From positions 136,357 to 200,356 of the forward strand of contig JXTB01000324.1 of assembly GCA_002914805.1 (NCBI GenBank): DNA of 64,000 bases, in the 5' to 3' direction. This stretch comes from Parasponia andersonii (taxonomy: Eukaryota > Streptophyta > Magnoliopsida > Rosales > Cannabaceae). The notes beneath the pieces were generated by a model. It made no database searches. It worked only from the letters and a program-made list of their open reading frames with translations, and had not been told where the DNA came from. Shown piece by piece: positions 13,730 through 26,796 of this stretch. Both the position numbers and the translations under genes were made by a program. Within the stretch, counting starts at the first letter, position 1, and each line of letters begins with the position of its first letter.

Positions 13730-13927
13730 ACAGTATCATTTTTGTTCTTCATTTTGTTGAACCAAAATAAATTAAAATTAAAAAATGACAATTTGGCTTA
13801 TTAATTGTTGAGTTTCCACTATTCAAATACTANTTAGAGAGAAAATTGAAAGAAAAAATATTTTAGCTAATCAAAATATAAATTTTCTAAATTACTTGTA
13901 TATATAAATTTTTATAGAGATATATAT

Positions 13928-14271
13928 TATCATTTTTATACTTTGTATTTTGACATTTTATTTATATTATATATTTTGTTTTGATTATTATCAACATTGA
14001 TCCTTAAATTTGAAATCTGTTACAAATTGATATTTTGACACTAATTTAGAACAGTTAATTTACTAAGATGATTTAATAAACTTATTCTCGGATAAGTTTT
14101 TATATAGATTATTTTTAATTTTTCAAACGACATATTGGTAAATTAACTACTCTATATTAGTATTATGGTATAAATTTATGACAAATTTTAAAACTAAGGG
14201 TCATTGTTGATAATAGATAAAACACAAGATATAATTTAAAAAAATATCAAAATATAAGGTATAAAAGTGAT
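13928..14271. mobile_element. Long fold-back element B (about 344 bp)
   Basis: The left arm, from TATCATTTTTATACTTTG, pairs with the right arm ending ATAAAAGTGATA. The arms run to about 14063 and from about 14136. Internal matching blocks include TTATCAACATTGATCCTTA against TAAGGGTCATTGTTGATAA. It resembles element A in arm sequence: TTTTTATAC, then GCATTTTGAT or GTATTTTGAC, then TTTATTTA in the same order. There is no open frame. It is a non-autonomous hairpin element. Confidence 0.75.
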
Positions 14272-17200
14272 ACTTTCTCATTTTTAAAATCATTACATTA
14301 AGGATACAATAATCATTTTCAATCCAGTTTTTTTTTTTTGCCTTTTTCATACCAAATAATTATGAAGAAAATACATTTTTCTTTCATTCATATACATTTT
14401 CTTTCTCTCTTAATTTTTACTTCCCTCTTATTTTTTTTTCTCTCTACCAAGTATCGCTAATTAGAGGGTAGGTTTTTTTTTATATATTCATTACTATTTC
14501 CTATTCATTTTATAGTCATGTATTTTCTGAGTGCTCGTGTTTGGTAGTATGTTTTGGTGTATTTGGAAACCTTATAACACAAGCCGAATACACCAAATAT
14601 TGTGTATATGGAAATTAAAACTCGAATTCAGCTTGAATAAATTTAGTAGAAAATTTTTGAACAACTCTGTAAAAGTGAGGTTCATTTCAAAAACCGGAAA
14701 GCTTTGCACGTGCAAGAGAGACATACACATATTAACATTGTGTATATGGAAATTATAATACGTGACAGAAGGTTCTACACCGACAAGGGATATATAATTT
14801 AATCCGTCTAGTCGTCTTTTAATGTGCATATACTATCAAAAATACACTTTAAAACGTGTATTAAAGTTTGTCACGCAACTGCAACAAAACACATGAAACT
14901 ATAACTTGTATTGATCCGTACTTGATGTATATGATATAAATAACAATTAATCCTTTAATGGGTTTCAGTACACTTAACAGTGTTTGGATGTTTTTGTGTC
15001 AGGAATAATCACTTTTCCACACCAAGTAATATTGTCAATAACTGGAGAAAATTAGGCACACATAATGGTTTATAGTTGTTAATTTGGAATTTTTACTTCT
15101 AGCTGATTTTCATACTATATATGTATTTATATTTTTACATTAACATGTGCTTTGGACTTATAATCCTAGACTAATTTTATGAAACCACCTATTGGAATTG
15201 CTTATTCATAATTTATGAAGAATTCCAAACAAAATTCTCTAATATATCATCAACATCCACAGTTGCTTTCTGAGAGACAAACTGAGACATATTCTACAAT
15301 ATATAATACAATATAATATATATATATATATATATCATACTCCAATTAAGTTTATTAGAATCCCCTTAAACCAATATTTAGCCTAGTTGACATGTCTGGA
15401 GCCAAAATGACTTGCACGCTATTTGGTTTGGGATGGGAATTTATATATACAAAATTTATGTTAAATTCTTAGCCAGTTAGACACGACCTATAACTATAAT
15501 TTTGTATAAGCCAAACAAGCGCAAGACACGACCTATAATTATAATTTAATAGCTTGCGGTTTCTATTTTAATTAAAATTGAGAAAGTCTTCTGAACACCA
15601 CCCCTAGTTGCACCACATTGTAGAATTAATTTTTATTTTGGATAAATTTATTGAACAAATGCGAAATCGACATCTCATCTGCTGATGCCATGTGAAATTG
15701 CGGTTTTCCAAGCTTACAAGCCAGATTAAAAATTACAGCTAAACTATTAAATGTTTTTAGTAGTCTATCGTACATAAAGAAGAATTAATTGGTACATACA
15801 TTATATTTTACTAATAATAAATATTATTAGTCAACGATATTATAATATTGATTTTTTATTAAGCAGTGAGTTGAAAAAGTCTCATATGGGATTTTTTGCT
15901 TCTTGGAGTTGGAAGATGTTGAAAATCCATCTCTATTTTAACAGAAAATATGCAAAACAGTATATGAGTAGCCCAAAAACACACTTAATTCCCCAGTCGC
16001 TCGCAGGAAGAAAATAAATAAATAAATAAATATCCCCAATTGCTGCTATGCATATATGTGGTTAGGTTTCTTAAGCTATCTATCGTTTGCCAAATGTCGG
16101 TTTTAAGGTTAGTAGTACGTCTTGCACTGTTAATTATATATTATGGGGTGATCATATTTTTTTTTTTAACTTTTCTTATTTGTACTTTCTATTATAAATA
16201 GAGAAGTGCTATCAATAATTATTTTTTTCATTTTTTTTCAAGTTCTAGGACAGATTCGTGGCATATTGTGATTAATATTATTGATTTTTTTCATTATTTA
16301 CAACATTGTCCCTCGTTTTATTCACACGTGAGTCAATGAACATAGCACCTTAGGCAAGGTTGACAAAATACTTGTTGCGAGCATTTTTCTTAGAAATATT
16401 ATCATTATTGTTCTCTAGATTAATTTAAAATGTATAACCAATTTATGCCGATTTTTAGTCAAAAAAACAATTTTGACCAATAATTTTACTGAAATATTCT
16501 TTTAGATTTTAATTATTGAGTTTCTATTCATCTATATATATATATATATATATTTTTTTTTTTCATGAATTTTTAAGTTTACTATCTTTAAACTAAACTA
16601 GAAGGAGTATACGTGGAAGCAAAACTAAATAACACATAAATGATGAGCAATATTTTTTTCCAATAATTAGGATCAATAAAGTAATTAATCCTAAATGTTA
16701 AGAGCAATTTCCATCTATAACTTTCTTTTAAAAAAATATGACTTAATTAATGATCTTTACTTATTATAAATTAAAGAAAAATACCAGTTATTATCCAATC
16801 TAGACACCACCTCGTTAAGAATAATAGGTTTTTATACCTATCTCAGATGTGACTCGAACCTAAGACCGAAATCTTAAGTAGTGAATACTCTTATTATTTG
16901 AGTCAACTTACTTCGTCAATTTCTATTCATAACTTATTTTTTCTCAGTTAATAACTTACAGAACAAGGGTAATATGAAATAAAAATTGCCAACGTTTAGC
17001 GCCTTTAGCATTTAGGTCCTTAACTTTTAAATTTTGGCATTTAAATTTCCAACCTCACAAATACATTGCATACATTAATCCTTGTTCTAGTTCTCTTTGA
17101 TTTGACAACATGATACCCACGTGACAAGTTTTGGAAGTATTTATGAAAAATTAAAAATAAGATTAAACAACCTCCTTCCCCAATTTATTTTTCCCTTTTC

Positions 17201-20200
17201 TGAACACAACCTTCTTTCCTCAATTGTTTTGCCTTGAAACCAATGATACCCATATGAAAAAAATCAAAGACAAAAAAATGTTGGGTGACATGAAATTTGC
17301 TAGCTATGTCATATCTACTGAAGTTGATAATTGTTTGGGGAATTCTCTTCTCACTATGTTTTCCTCTCTATGTCAAATGACGCAAAGCAATCCATTCATC
17401 AATACCTTCAAAAACTCAAAGCTTCAATATTTCAAATATGAGAGTAGACATAATATAACAAGACACTATATATCCATATTTGAAGTTTTCAAGAAAAGAA
17501 ATCATATAAAAAAGAAAAAAAAAATTTCAATCGGTGTAAATGAATCTATACAAACAAATAAATACATATCTAGATAAATTCTTTAAAATATGAAAACTAA
17601 TTTCTCAAATATTATAAATAACTGATTGCAAAGCATACAAAACTTATAGTCCTAAGAAAATATACGTATGACTTCTGCCATAAAAGCTTCTTTCTTTTTT
17701 TCTTTTTTTCTTTTTTTTAACGTAGGATGAAGCCACGTTGTGTGAAGTTGAGAAGACTTACTTTACTGTAGTTGGTGTCTTAGGTTCTCCTTTGTCGTGT
17801 ATACTTATTAATTTCAGTTGTCGTTTTTTATATTTGGGTCTTAACAAGACATGTCGTTTGGCTAGTGGTTTCTAGTCCATGTCGTTTCACAAATAGATGA
17901 TGCTCGATGGATTTGAGACTTGAGAGGAGAGTAGCAGTTAGCCTTTTCAGATTGTAATTTTTTTGGGGGGGGAAATGTTTCAGATTATAATTTTGTATTA
18001 AGAAAGTTTTCTCTTAAAGAGAGCGTTGCCCTTCTCCATTTGGAGTTCTCCCAGTCACGATGATAGCTTAATACTCACCCTCTAATCCTTGCCTCGATTA
18101 CTTATATATGATTGTTAATTTAGTAAATATTTTTTAAGTCGTTAAATAATAATCTAATAATTATATTGATATACATAAAAAATTATGTATTATTAATGTT
18201 ATTATTTTTTCTTATTTTTTATTATAAAAAAATGTGCATGATAAATTTTAATTAGCAAAATTGATACATGTGTATAAATTAAAAAAAAAAAAAAAAAACC
18301 CTACTGGATTAGTATATATTTACATATAATTAAACATGATGGAAACGCATATATAAAACCCAATCGGTTAATCTAAGATATTCAAAACAGATCATATAAA
18401 TATATATCGTAATTATGTAATAAGCATATCAATTCTTAGAAAACTAAGTAGATCATGTATATGAAACTTGTATCTATTGAATGCACCAAACTTATACTTA
18501 GCAAACATGATTTCATATCTCATCATCAATAAATGCGTTTTCCGAACATAAAAAATACTGAGAACTTTAGTTTGGAGCAAAATCTTCGAGAACTTTCCAT
18601 AGCTAGTAGTCTCACATTTTTTTTGATCAACAATTAATAAAATAACACCTTAAGACTGTTGGGGAAAAAATAAATATCAAAGTTGTTTGGGCAAATAATT
18701 AGAAAAAAAAAAAAAGGAAAGTTTGTTGATTGTGCTTTTTTTAAGGTGTAATTTGTCTCTATTTATATAGAGTTTCTGAACTCAAATGAAGTTTATTAAT
18801 GGGTTTTCTAATAATAAATTACCTCCAAGATACAACAAGTCTATGATATTCAACAAATAATAATTTTCGTAAATATTCTAAACACGATATGAAAATGAAT
18901 TATCTTCATAATTTGGATATTTCATACTATATTTACAACTAAATTTGTGTCCTTTCATCAATAGACATATCTATTCATTATATTATTTCGTAATGAATAG
19001 ATAAAAATTGCATTTTTTCTTTGCATTCTTTCTATTTCAGTAAGTACCAACCAAATATTGTAACCTTTGATATAGGTACTACTGTATCCCATTATATAGC
19101 TATGAATCACATATTATATCTTTTGTATAGGAAAGACCAAAAATCTTATTCTTTAAATTTTTTTGAATATTTTCAATTTTTATCAAATATTACAAACTCT
19201 CCAACAACGAGTCCCCACTTTCATACCCAATAGTGAAGAATAACAAAATCAGATTTAGGAAAGACTCGTTCAATGACGAATACAAGTTACTAAATTAGTG
19301 GGTCGAACGCTGAGTTCAAGATATATAATGTTAAGGCCAATATTTGGAATGGGTTTAGTAGTAAAGAAAAAAAAATCGAATAAACACACCAAATAATTAA
19401 AAAAAAATCCATAATAAAATACAGCGACATAGAGATAGAGAATCTAAGTAGAAAGAGAAAATAGAGAGAGGGACCAATATACATAGAGATCAAACAAAAG
19501 GAGAGAGAGTGTCAAGGAAGAAGAGAGAGTTATAGTCATGGGTATCTGTACGAATCTCCATTCTTTTTTGTTTGCAGAGACTAGAAGAACAAACTGGGAC
19601 TTTTCCTTTTTTCTTTCTTTATTTTTTTCTCATATGTTTTATTCTTTTCAATTTTATTTATTTTATTTTTGTTGTATATGTTTTAGAATTACTTAACCTT
19701 CACATTTTTTTTTTCATGTGCTTTTTAGTTTAACCGACGGAATAATATTTTTACAGTTTACGGGGCATTTGCACTACTTCTGAAAGTTCGGAGGCCAAAG
19801 TGAGAATATGTATATAATTTAGGGCCAAAAAAATAAAAAAGAAACCAATAAATTTTTTTGTTGCATATGTTTCTAGTTAAACTGAAGAGGTAATGTTCAT
19901 AAATTTTTGGTGCTCAGAGAGTCGGAAAATGCAGAACAAGGCTATATTTGTTAGGAGGTAGGGGGGGGGAAAAAAAAAAAGAAAAAGAAAAAGTGGAGAG
20001 ATGTTTAGAGAGAAACTGAGTGTTGAGGGAAAAAATAACACAGAGGAATACAAGGACGTGGGTCCAAATTCCAATCCTATCATTCTAATCAAGTGTTTAT
20101 TACTCATTATCTCCTCAATTTCAAAAGAAAATAATTATTTATTCTAAAACAAAATAATATTATTCCAACTAGACACTGTAATTCAACTTCATACATACCA

Positions 20201-20447
20201 ATTTTCCTTTCTTACCCTTACTTTTTCTCTATTCCATTTTTCTTTCCTTCCAACCAAACATAATGCAAATGAATAACCACGGGGAACAACTTTCCCAAAC
20301 TCCCCAAAAACGCATTGAATACATTGATCATTTTTCCAAATAACTAAAGCTTTTCTTAACTAATCTGAAAAAGCACAAACATATCTCGGCGTGTAATTAA
20401 GTTGGCTCTTCCATTCACCCAATGTTCTATGTATCTCAGTTACAAGT
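14272..20447. other. Gene-free AT-rich stretch
   Basis: I see no supported gene over about 6 kb. The longest open frame (17224-17577) is a low-complexity 117-residue frame without a recognisable domain and with no clear promoter or splice context. Small local duplications occur, for example a segment starting AGACACGACCTATAA at about 15480 and again at about 15524. The rest is AT-rich DNA with poly(A)/poly(T) runs. Confidence 0.55.
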
Positions 20448-20655
20448 CAGTCACGGAGCCAGAATAGAGCCCACTAGGAACTTGATCCCTACTTAATTTT
20501 ATATTTCTTTAGAAAAATAATTTAGAATTTTAGACTTAAATTATATATAAAAGCTCCATCTCAAAATAGAAAAAATATAGAATAGGTCCCCAAATAGAAA
20601 AAATATATATATATTTTAGCCCCCCAACTGAACTAAAATCCTGGCTCCGTCACTG
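20448..20655. mobile_element. MITE-like inverted-repeat element, 208 bp
   Basis: The left end CAGTCACGGAGCCAGAAT matches the reverse complement of the right end, CAGTGACGGAGCCAGGAT, at 16 of 18 positions. A CAGTG-type terminus is seen in hAT elements. However, I find no matching 8-bp target duplication in the flanks, so the superfamily is not assigned. Between the ends is AT-rich non-coding DNA. Confidence 0.6.
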
Positions 20656-20689
20656 GCTGGCTACGACCCGCACTTGGTGCAACTTATAT

Positions 20690-21110
20690 TGGCTCGGAGC
20701 TGGAGTAAGTGGTAGAACCTGCTGTGTGTATTCGTCCACAATCTGCCTCTTCGTCCGGCAAGTTAGAAGTATTGATTCAATGGAAAGGGCTGCAGTAATC
20801 CAAGTTGTGGGGAGAATTAACAGTAGACTAATTAGCCATTATGTATTTGGGAATGAGAGTTTGTTAGTAGCGAGAAAAGAGTCCATTGAGGTTTGTTATT
20901 TTTCTGTCAGCGTCTTTGGTTAATGGTTGGTTCAGTTAGGGAATAAGGATATTGGAATAAAGAGGGGAGGGTAGTCAGTACGAGGCTCATAGAAATTTTA
21001 GTCTAGTCTATCTAGTGGGAGAGTACCAGGAACCAGGAGTTGTAACTCTCTAGAGCTTTCTAGCTCTTATCAATATAATCAAGGCAATTTAGCTGGCATT
21101 TTTTATTTGA
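20690..21110 (+). mobile_element. Possible LTR remnant
   Basis: The base composition is less AT-rich than its surroundings. The stretch ends with a segment reading GGAGTTGTAACTCTCTAGAG and then TTATCAATATAATCAAGG, which has the look of the R/U5 end of a plant LTR retrotransposon (a termination region followed by a polyadenylation-like segment). No paired LTR, primer-binding site or gag/pol sequence was seen, so this is only a resemblance. Confidence 0.25.
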
Positions 21111-21268
21111 GCCTTTGAAAACCGTTTGTTCAGCAGCTCAGGACAATGGACGTCTTATAAACCAAGTGCATAACGCCCTTAAATCATAAGAACCCACCTC
21201 GTATGCTTTATGACACTTCGATGTTATTACATAATATCTATTTCCCTTTTGTTCACAAATATTTACAT

Positions 21269-24142
21269 CTAGAACATTTCATCCTCCACTGTTGATCTTG
21301 TGATGGGTATTGACCATCTCCCCAAATGAGCTGTATAATTTATGCATCGGATAACGCCTCTTCCGGCTGGGCCATCAGGCAAATCGACGACACTGATGCT
21401 TCCGGCATCAAGATGAAATGATCCCATCCAGTCCTTCTTCAGATTCAGACAGTGCCCCATCAGTGCTATGTTAATAGCAGGATCACCAACTACAACAACT
21501 ACTCTTTCTGATTCAGCTTCACTAGCTAGTTCCTTAAGCAGATATTGCCAAGCTTCCTCTGATTGGTCCCACACTGCTGACAGGATAATGTCCTCAAAAC
21601 CATTTAACCAACCAGGCCGAAGAGATGAAATCACACTGGAATCCTGTGAGGAAAAATAAAAAAGTGATAAATCCTGTGACGTGATCATAATATGCATGTA
21701 CGCACTACTGATGCTCGTCGTTCTATCATTTGTTTTAACTTACTTTTTGCTTCTGCTCAGACTATCATCTGTGAACTTGTCATTTGGTTTGTAGTTTTCT
21801 CTCTCAGGAAAACAAAACACTCAGAAAAACATGGAAAGTACATAATAAAAAAAAATTATAACCGTGGAAAAATTTTCCAATCCATTGGTAGTAAAGCAGG
21901 AGACCTAAATTTCAGTTTAAATCCTAAAACCCAGGAAATAAAGTTTAGAATTTGCCTTCTTCGATTGCTGAAGGATGTTTTTAACATCCAAGTTCTCCAT
22001 CTGCTTCATTTCTACATTACGAGGCACACAGTCAGCACCCAAGCAATCCGCAGCTTCTTGTACCTACAATCAACTCAATTGGTGACAAACTCGATAGTAG
22101 GACCTGATTGAAAGTACCCTCTAACATGAGTAAGTTTATTATGTTGAAAGAGACTTGAAGAAACTAAGGATCAGCTTACTCTAGAAATGGCGATTGCTGT
22201 TTCAACAGAAGCTTTCTTTCGACTGCTAACTATAGAACTAACATTCATATCAAGTAGTAGCTCAGCCGTTTTCTGGGACTACAATACATCCGCAAAAGCA
22301 CATTGGATTTGGATCAAATGGCTTGGTAAAAGTAATATGCACCAATACAAAACACACAAACAGGTATATAAATCATATACTTGTATAACCCCAAGCATAT
22401 TCATCGTTTGATCCCCAGAAAAAGGATTGCCAGCCTGTTGCACAATGAAGGAGACCTTAGAATATCTACATGAGAAACGTACAGCCAAAAACTAAAAATC
22501 AACTTTCAAATTTATAAATTCGCACCTCTGCATCCGTCTGTGTGGATCCATGACACACAAGTATGATCCTCTTGCTGGTTTTCCTTCCTCCAGAACTTCC
22601 AGCAGCCACAGGTGAGTTTGGTGTCTGCATTAATATATTTAACAACATTTAGGGGACAGCCTAAGCTGTCATACGACATACATAATCGCAAAACTTGTTC
22701 ACTTCAACCAACTAAGAAAACTCAAAGTTAGAAAAAGTGATTCTTTATGTGCTTGCCAAACGCAAAGCCAAAATCAGAAACGCAGAGCTTAGTTTAAATG
22801 GCAATTCTGGTGCAAGTCTGCATATTATTGAGAAAATAATTTTTCAGCTTACCTGGGTGGGGACTCAAAAGTTCTTTTCCTCGATTTTTAGTGAGTTAAA
22901 TTACTAAAAGGTTATCAAATTTCTATTTTTTTTTTTTCATTGAAGGATAGCAAATTTCAACCATAACTTTCTATCAACAAACAAAACATAATAAGTACCT
23001 GGTTTAGACGATTAAGACAAATAAATGGTGATCCGCTCTCGATTCGTGGCGTGAAATCCAAAACGCTCACTCCACAATTGCTTTGAAGTAGCACCCTGAA
23101 ATACTCCGTTCCTAGTCCTGAAAAGGGGGAAAAAATTTTAAAAAGGGCCCCAAACAACAATTGGGAAACAAAAATGAAACTTTAATAGATAGTAGATTAC
23201 CCCATAAAATGTTACAACACAAGGAAAGAATTAGTACCAATAGCAGTTGCAACAAGAGCCTGATTCACAGCATTGTGAGCAACCACAAGAACAGACCTGC
23301 CCTCTTGTTCAAGTATTTTGGTCCAACAAGTTCTAGCACGATCCCACAACTCTCTTACCGGATAATGCCCATCGATATTGAAATTCGCCGCATCTACCTG
23401 CCATTGCCGAAAAGCCGCCCCGAATTTAGCTTTCCCTTCGTGCTTCAGAAGCCCCTAAAATAAACAAAAACCCCCCAAAAAAGCAAACCCATTAAGGCCA
23501 TCAAAATTTGAGTCTATTTCTTTCCGAATTCAAAGAAATTTCCGAAAACCGAAAAAGCTTACTTGAAACGAATACAAGTCAATTTCTCTCAAATCAAACT
23601 CAGTAATAATCTCTTCCTCTCGATTACCCCAAATAATTTCAGCAGTTCTCTTCGATCGTTCAAGAGGACTGAACCAAACAATAGTAACAATTCAAATTCT
23701 ATGGCAAAACCAATTGACAAAAATAAAAGAAAAATACCCCCCAAAAAAAAAACCTGGTGAAGCAAACATCGAAGGCGTCATCGATGAGCATTTGCCTCGA
23801 GGTCTCGGCCTGAGCCTCGCCTTTCTTGGTGAGAACCGAGAAATTGGAGCTACCTTGGATCCGACCCTCCTCATTCCACGTGCTCTGCCCGTGCCTCACC
23901 AGAACCACGCGCTTCGCGGCCTTGATCGCCGGTAACGGCGCCGGAGATTGGAGCTCCGGGACGAGATCTCGGCTCTCCAACGACGACGACGACGACGACG
24001 ACTTCTCGACCTGTTGGAGGCTCGACGAAAACGACGACCTAACTGTGAAACGACAGGTAGGGTTTTGTCGTATGGAGGTGTTGAGGAAGAAAGAGAAAGT
24101 TGGGGATTTGTGGAGGACGAGAGACGGACTCACTGAAATCAT
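21269..24142 (-). CDS. Probable 2-carboxy-D-arabinitol-1-phosphatase, chloroplastic (nine exons)
   Basis: A phosphoglycerate-mutase-superfamily phosphatase of the type that dephosphorylates the Rubisco inhibitor 2-carboxy-D-arabinitol 1-phosphate in the chloroplast stroma. Predicted exons (minus strand) are 24142-23754, 23668-23563, 23454-23238, 23117-22999, 22624-22526, 22434-22381, 22272-22180, 22063-21956 and 21643-21269. The phases agree and give 519 residues. Residues 1 to about 70 form a Ser-rich, acid-poor transit peptide with a Ser run (48-54) encoded by a trinucleotide repeat. The first catalytic domain has LVRHGQSTWN (Arg83, His84) and VVAHNAVNQ (His225). A second, degenerate mutase-like domain has VCHG (301-303) in place of RHG and GDPAIN in place of GHNxVN, so it is probably not catalytic. 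The eighth intron needs a GC donor, the least certain junction. The substrate is inferred from resemblance to the Arabidopsis At5g22620 type; the family is secure. Confidence 0.88.
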
Positions 24143-24537
24143 TTCGAATCTTTTTTTTTTCAGTGTTCTTTTTTTGTTTCGCGCTTAGTTCAGTTTTTTC
24201 AGTTATTTTGTATGGTTACCGTTGTTTCTATCGGCAACGAAGGGTGGGAGAATGTAATCGAATCACACGTGGCAATACCCAAACATTCTCTAAAAAGAAG
24301 ATTAAAAATCACATTATTTATCCACAAGGGTAGTAATGCTGAGAAGCACCTTTATTATGTAAGGTGTTAATTTTTACTTGAAAAATGATACAATATACTA
24401 GAACTCAAATTGAGTTCATCAGGTGTTAGTGTTAGACAACTTAAGGTGTTCTCCACAACACATACGATGGGATGCCATATTTTGACTACATATTAATAAA
24501 TTGGGTGTGTGCTACATGTTTCATATGAAGTATTATT

Positions 24538-25050
24538 ATATAAAGGATTTTTGGTTTTTTGGCTTCTATGTTATTCGCATATTGACAAAATAGTCTCAGA
24601 GTTATTTTTGTAGTAATTAGATCCTTAAGTTTTAAAATATTGGCAATTAAGTTGGTATTCATGAAATTGAACATATTTAAACAAAATAAATTAGTATTTT
24701 ACTAACACTAATTAGTTTGGAAGAGATAAAAAAATATTTAAGAGAAATTTTAAATTTTCTATTTTTTTTATAAATTGTTTTATATTATATTGTTAATTGT
24801 AATTAAAATTTAGTTATTTTTCTTTCAATTCTAACCTCATGCCAGTAAAATATTGATTTTGACTTTCAAAAACCTTAATATGTAGCCTAAAAATGCTCAA
24901 TTCGATCCTACATTTTAATAATTACTTACGAAAATGACTTAATTGCTAAAATTTTTAAAACTTAAGGACTTAATTGCCAAAAGAATAACTTATGGACCAT
25001 TTTGCCAATCGTGAATAATATAAGGGACAGTCATGCCAAAAACCCTTATA
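24538..25050. mobile_element. Long fold-back element C (about 513 bp)
   Basis: The left arm, 24538 to about 24672, starts ATAAAGGATTTTTGG. It pairs with the right arm, about 24905-25050, which ends CCAAAAACCCTTATA. Conserved blocks include GACAAAATAG opposite a segment reading GGACCATTTTGCC, and TTAAGTTTTAAAATATTGG opposite its near-complement at about 24950-24985. The loop is AT-rich and non-coding. It lies about 400 bp upstream of the phosphatase start codon. Confidence 0.7.
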
Positions 25051-25084
25051 ATAATATAATAACATTGTTTCATCTTTATTTATA

Positions 25085-25252
25085 GAGTAATGATTGGGAT
25101 ACTAAAAACTTACACTAATGATGTAACATTCATTTCAACTACTATTTTATGAAGTGAGACCATAACACTTAAAATTTAATGGTTGAAATGAATATCATGC
25201 CTCATATGATGTTAGTTTTTTGTCTAAGATATTTGTGTATATTGCATTGCTC
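25085..25252. mobile_element. Small MITE-like element, 168 bp
   Basis: Termini of about 50 bp are imperfect inverted repeats. GAGTAATGATTG...ACTAATGATGTAAC on the left matches the reverse complement of the right end, GAGCAATGCAAT...CTAACATCATATGA. Both arms continue into TTCATTTCAAC. There is no coding sequence. No clear target duplication was identified. Confidence 0.5.
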
Positions 25253-25489
25253 ATCGGGATATACCTGTTTAATCGATATTTTGTACATATTAATTCTTCC
25301 TGGTTATATTATATTATAAATAGATATCTTGTATACCTATAGAAGCATGCCCCATGCCTTATGCCTTAATGTTAATTCAAGTACAAAGTTAAAATTGAAT
25401 TAACATTAATTATAATACGAATTACTAATTAAAATGAAAATTCCTAAAACTAATACGCAATAAAATCAACTCAAAATCAAGAAACAAAA

Positions 25490-26795
25490 ACATACTTATA
25501 CAAGATCAAAGTCTAGAACAATTCAACCAATACAAATAGAGCCATCGCCAAAAAGACCGGAAATTCTAAAAAATGAACCAAACAATGTCGGAGAAGACGA
25601 TGATGAACCAAATAACGTTGAAAAAAGAAAAATGCTAGAAATAATGAAGATACACTAAAGATCTAAGGGAAATAATATAAATTTAGAAGAAGAGTGAGCA
25701 AAATCAATGATGGAAAGAGAGAGATTAAAAAGAAAGAAGAACGAAAAAAAGAAACAAAAAAAACAAAGAAAAAACAAGAGAGAGAACGAGAAGAAATCAG
25801 GAAAGAAAAAAAAGAGGGAAAAATTGAATATTTAATTAAGGCCAAAATGATAAAATAAAAACATATATACTATGTTCTTTTTAAAAATTAGATAAAATTA
25901 AGAAGAAAGTAGATTTTTTTTGGTAAAAGTTTAAGAAATTCTGGATTTTTGAAACTGTTTGAAATGTTTATAAAAATATCACTTTTTATAAATTGGTGAG
26001 ATACTTAAGGTAATTTGTCAAGTTACTTGAGGTAACTTGATTAGTTATTTCAAATAATTAGATTGGTTATCCAAAATAATCCAATTGGTTATCTCAAGTA
26101 TCGTTGAAAAATACCAATTTTGAAGGTAAAAGTCATAAATTTTTAAAAGTGATATTTTTCTAAAAATTTTCAAAAGTGATATTTTTCTAATTTAGTCTGG
26201 TATTTTTTTTCCCAAATTAGCCCATGCGGGATTTTTCAATTTTGGAGAAATTAGACATTATACAATATTTCAAAAAAAAGTTAAAAATACGGTAGTTAGC
26301 ATTTTTTAAGGCGTGGTATGGTTTTTATTAGAAAGTACTTTTTTAAAAAATATTTAGAAAAATATTATTTTTTAAAATAGTAATTAGTAACTAGTAACCA
26401 GTTTCCAGAGTAACTAAAGATATTTATAATTAGTAATCATACTAGTGATTAGAAACTGATAACTAGTATCTATTTTTAAAATGATATTTTTCTAAAATAA
26501 ATTGAAAAGTGATATTTTTCTAATAAAAACCGTACAAAAACTTTAGAAAAGCTTGATTTCTGTATTTTGTAATTTTTTTTAGATTTTAATAGATAAAAGT
26601 GTTAGAAACCACTCAATTTTTGACCCTACAGTCTTGAATTTCTGTAAAAGGACCACATAAAATTAAAATGTTGGACATAGACTTAACAAAATTGAAAAAG
26701 TGGACATATATCACATTTTCTCGTTCTCTTGTACCGTGTGGTAGAATTGCCCTAAAATATCCCCTGCTTAGAGAACGTCCATAAGTATAGTTTCT
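25490..26795. repeat. 1.3-kb direct repeat, copy 1
   Basis: About 1306 bp, nearly identical to 28663-29986 in the same orientation. The shared sequence begins ACATACTTATACAAGATC and ends AAGTATAGTTTCT. The first 200 bp can be read in plus frame as TRSKSRTIQPIQIEPSPK, a basic gag-like start, but a stop soon follows and then a Lys/Glu-rich low-complexity stretch. Inside (26310-26540) is a smaller inverted repeat, GTTTTTATTAGAAA against its near-complement TTTCTAATAAAAAC. An ambiguous base (26796) follows directly, exactly at the repeat boundary. Confidence 0.85.
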
Positions 26796-26796
26796 N

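Noticed and set aside
16800..16915. Minus-strand GGTTCGAGTCAC near a box-A-like stretch
   Set aside because: Does not fold as a tRNA, and element ends cannot be defined.
17224..17577. 117-codon plus-strand frame
   Set aside because: No known domain, AT-driven composition, no splice or promoter context. Not supportable as a gene.
23826..24188. Plus-strand frames over the phosphatase first exon, including an Asp-rich run
   Set aside because: They are antisense shadows of the exon; the Asp run is the complement of the Ser-coding trinucleotide repeat.
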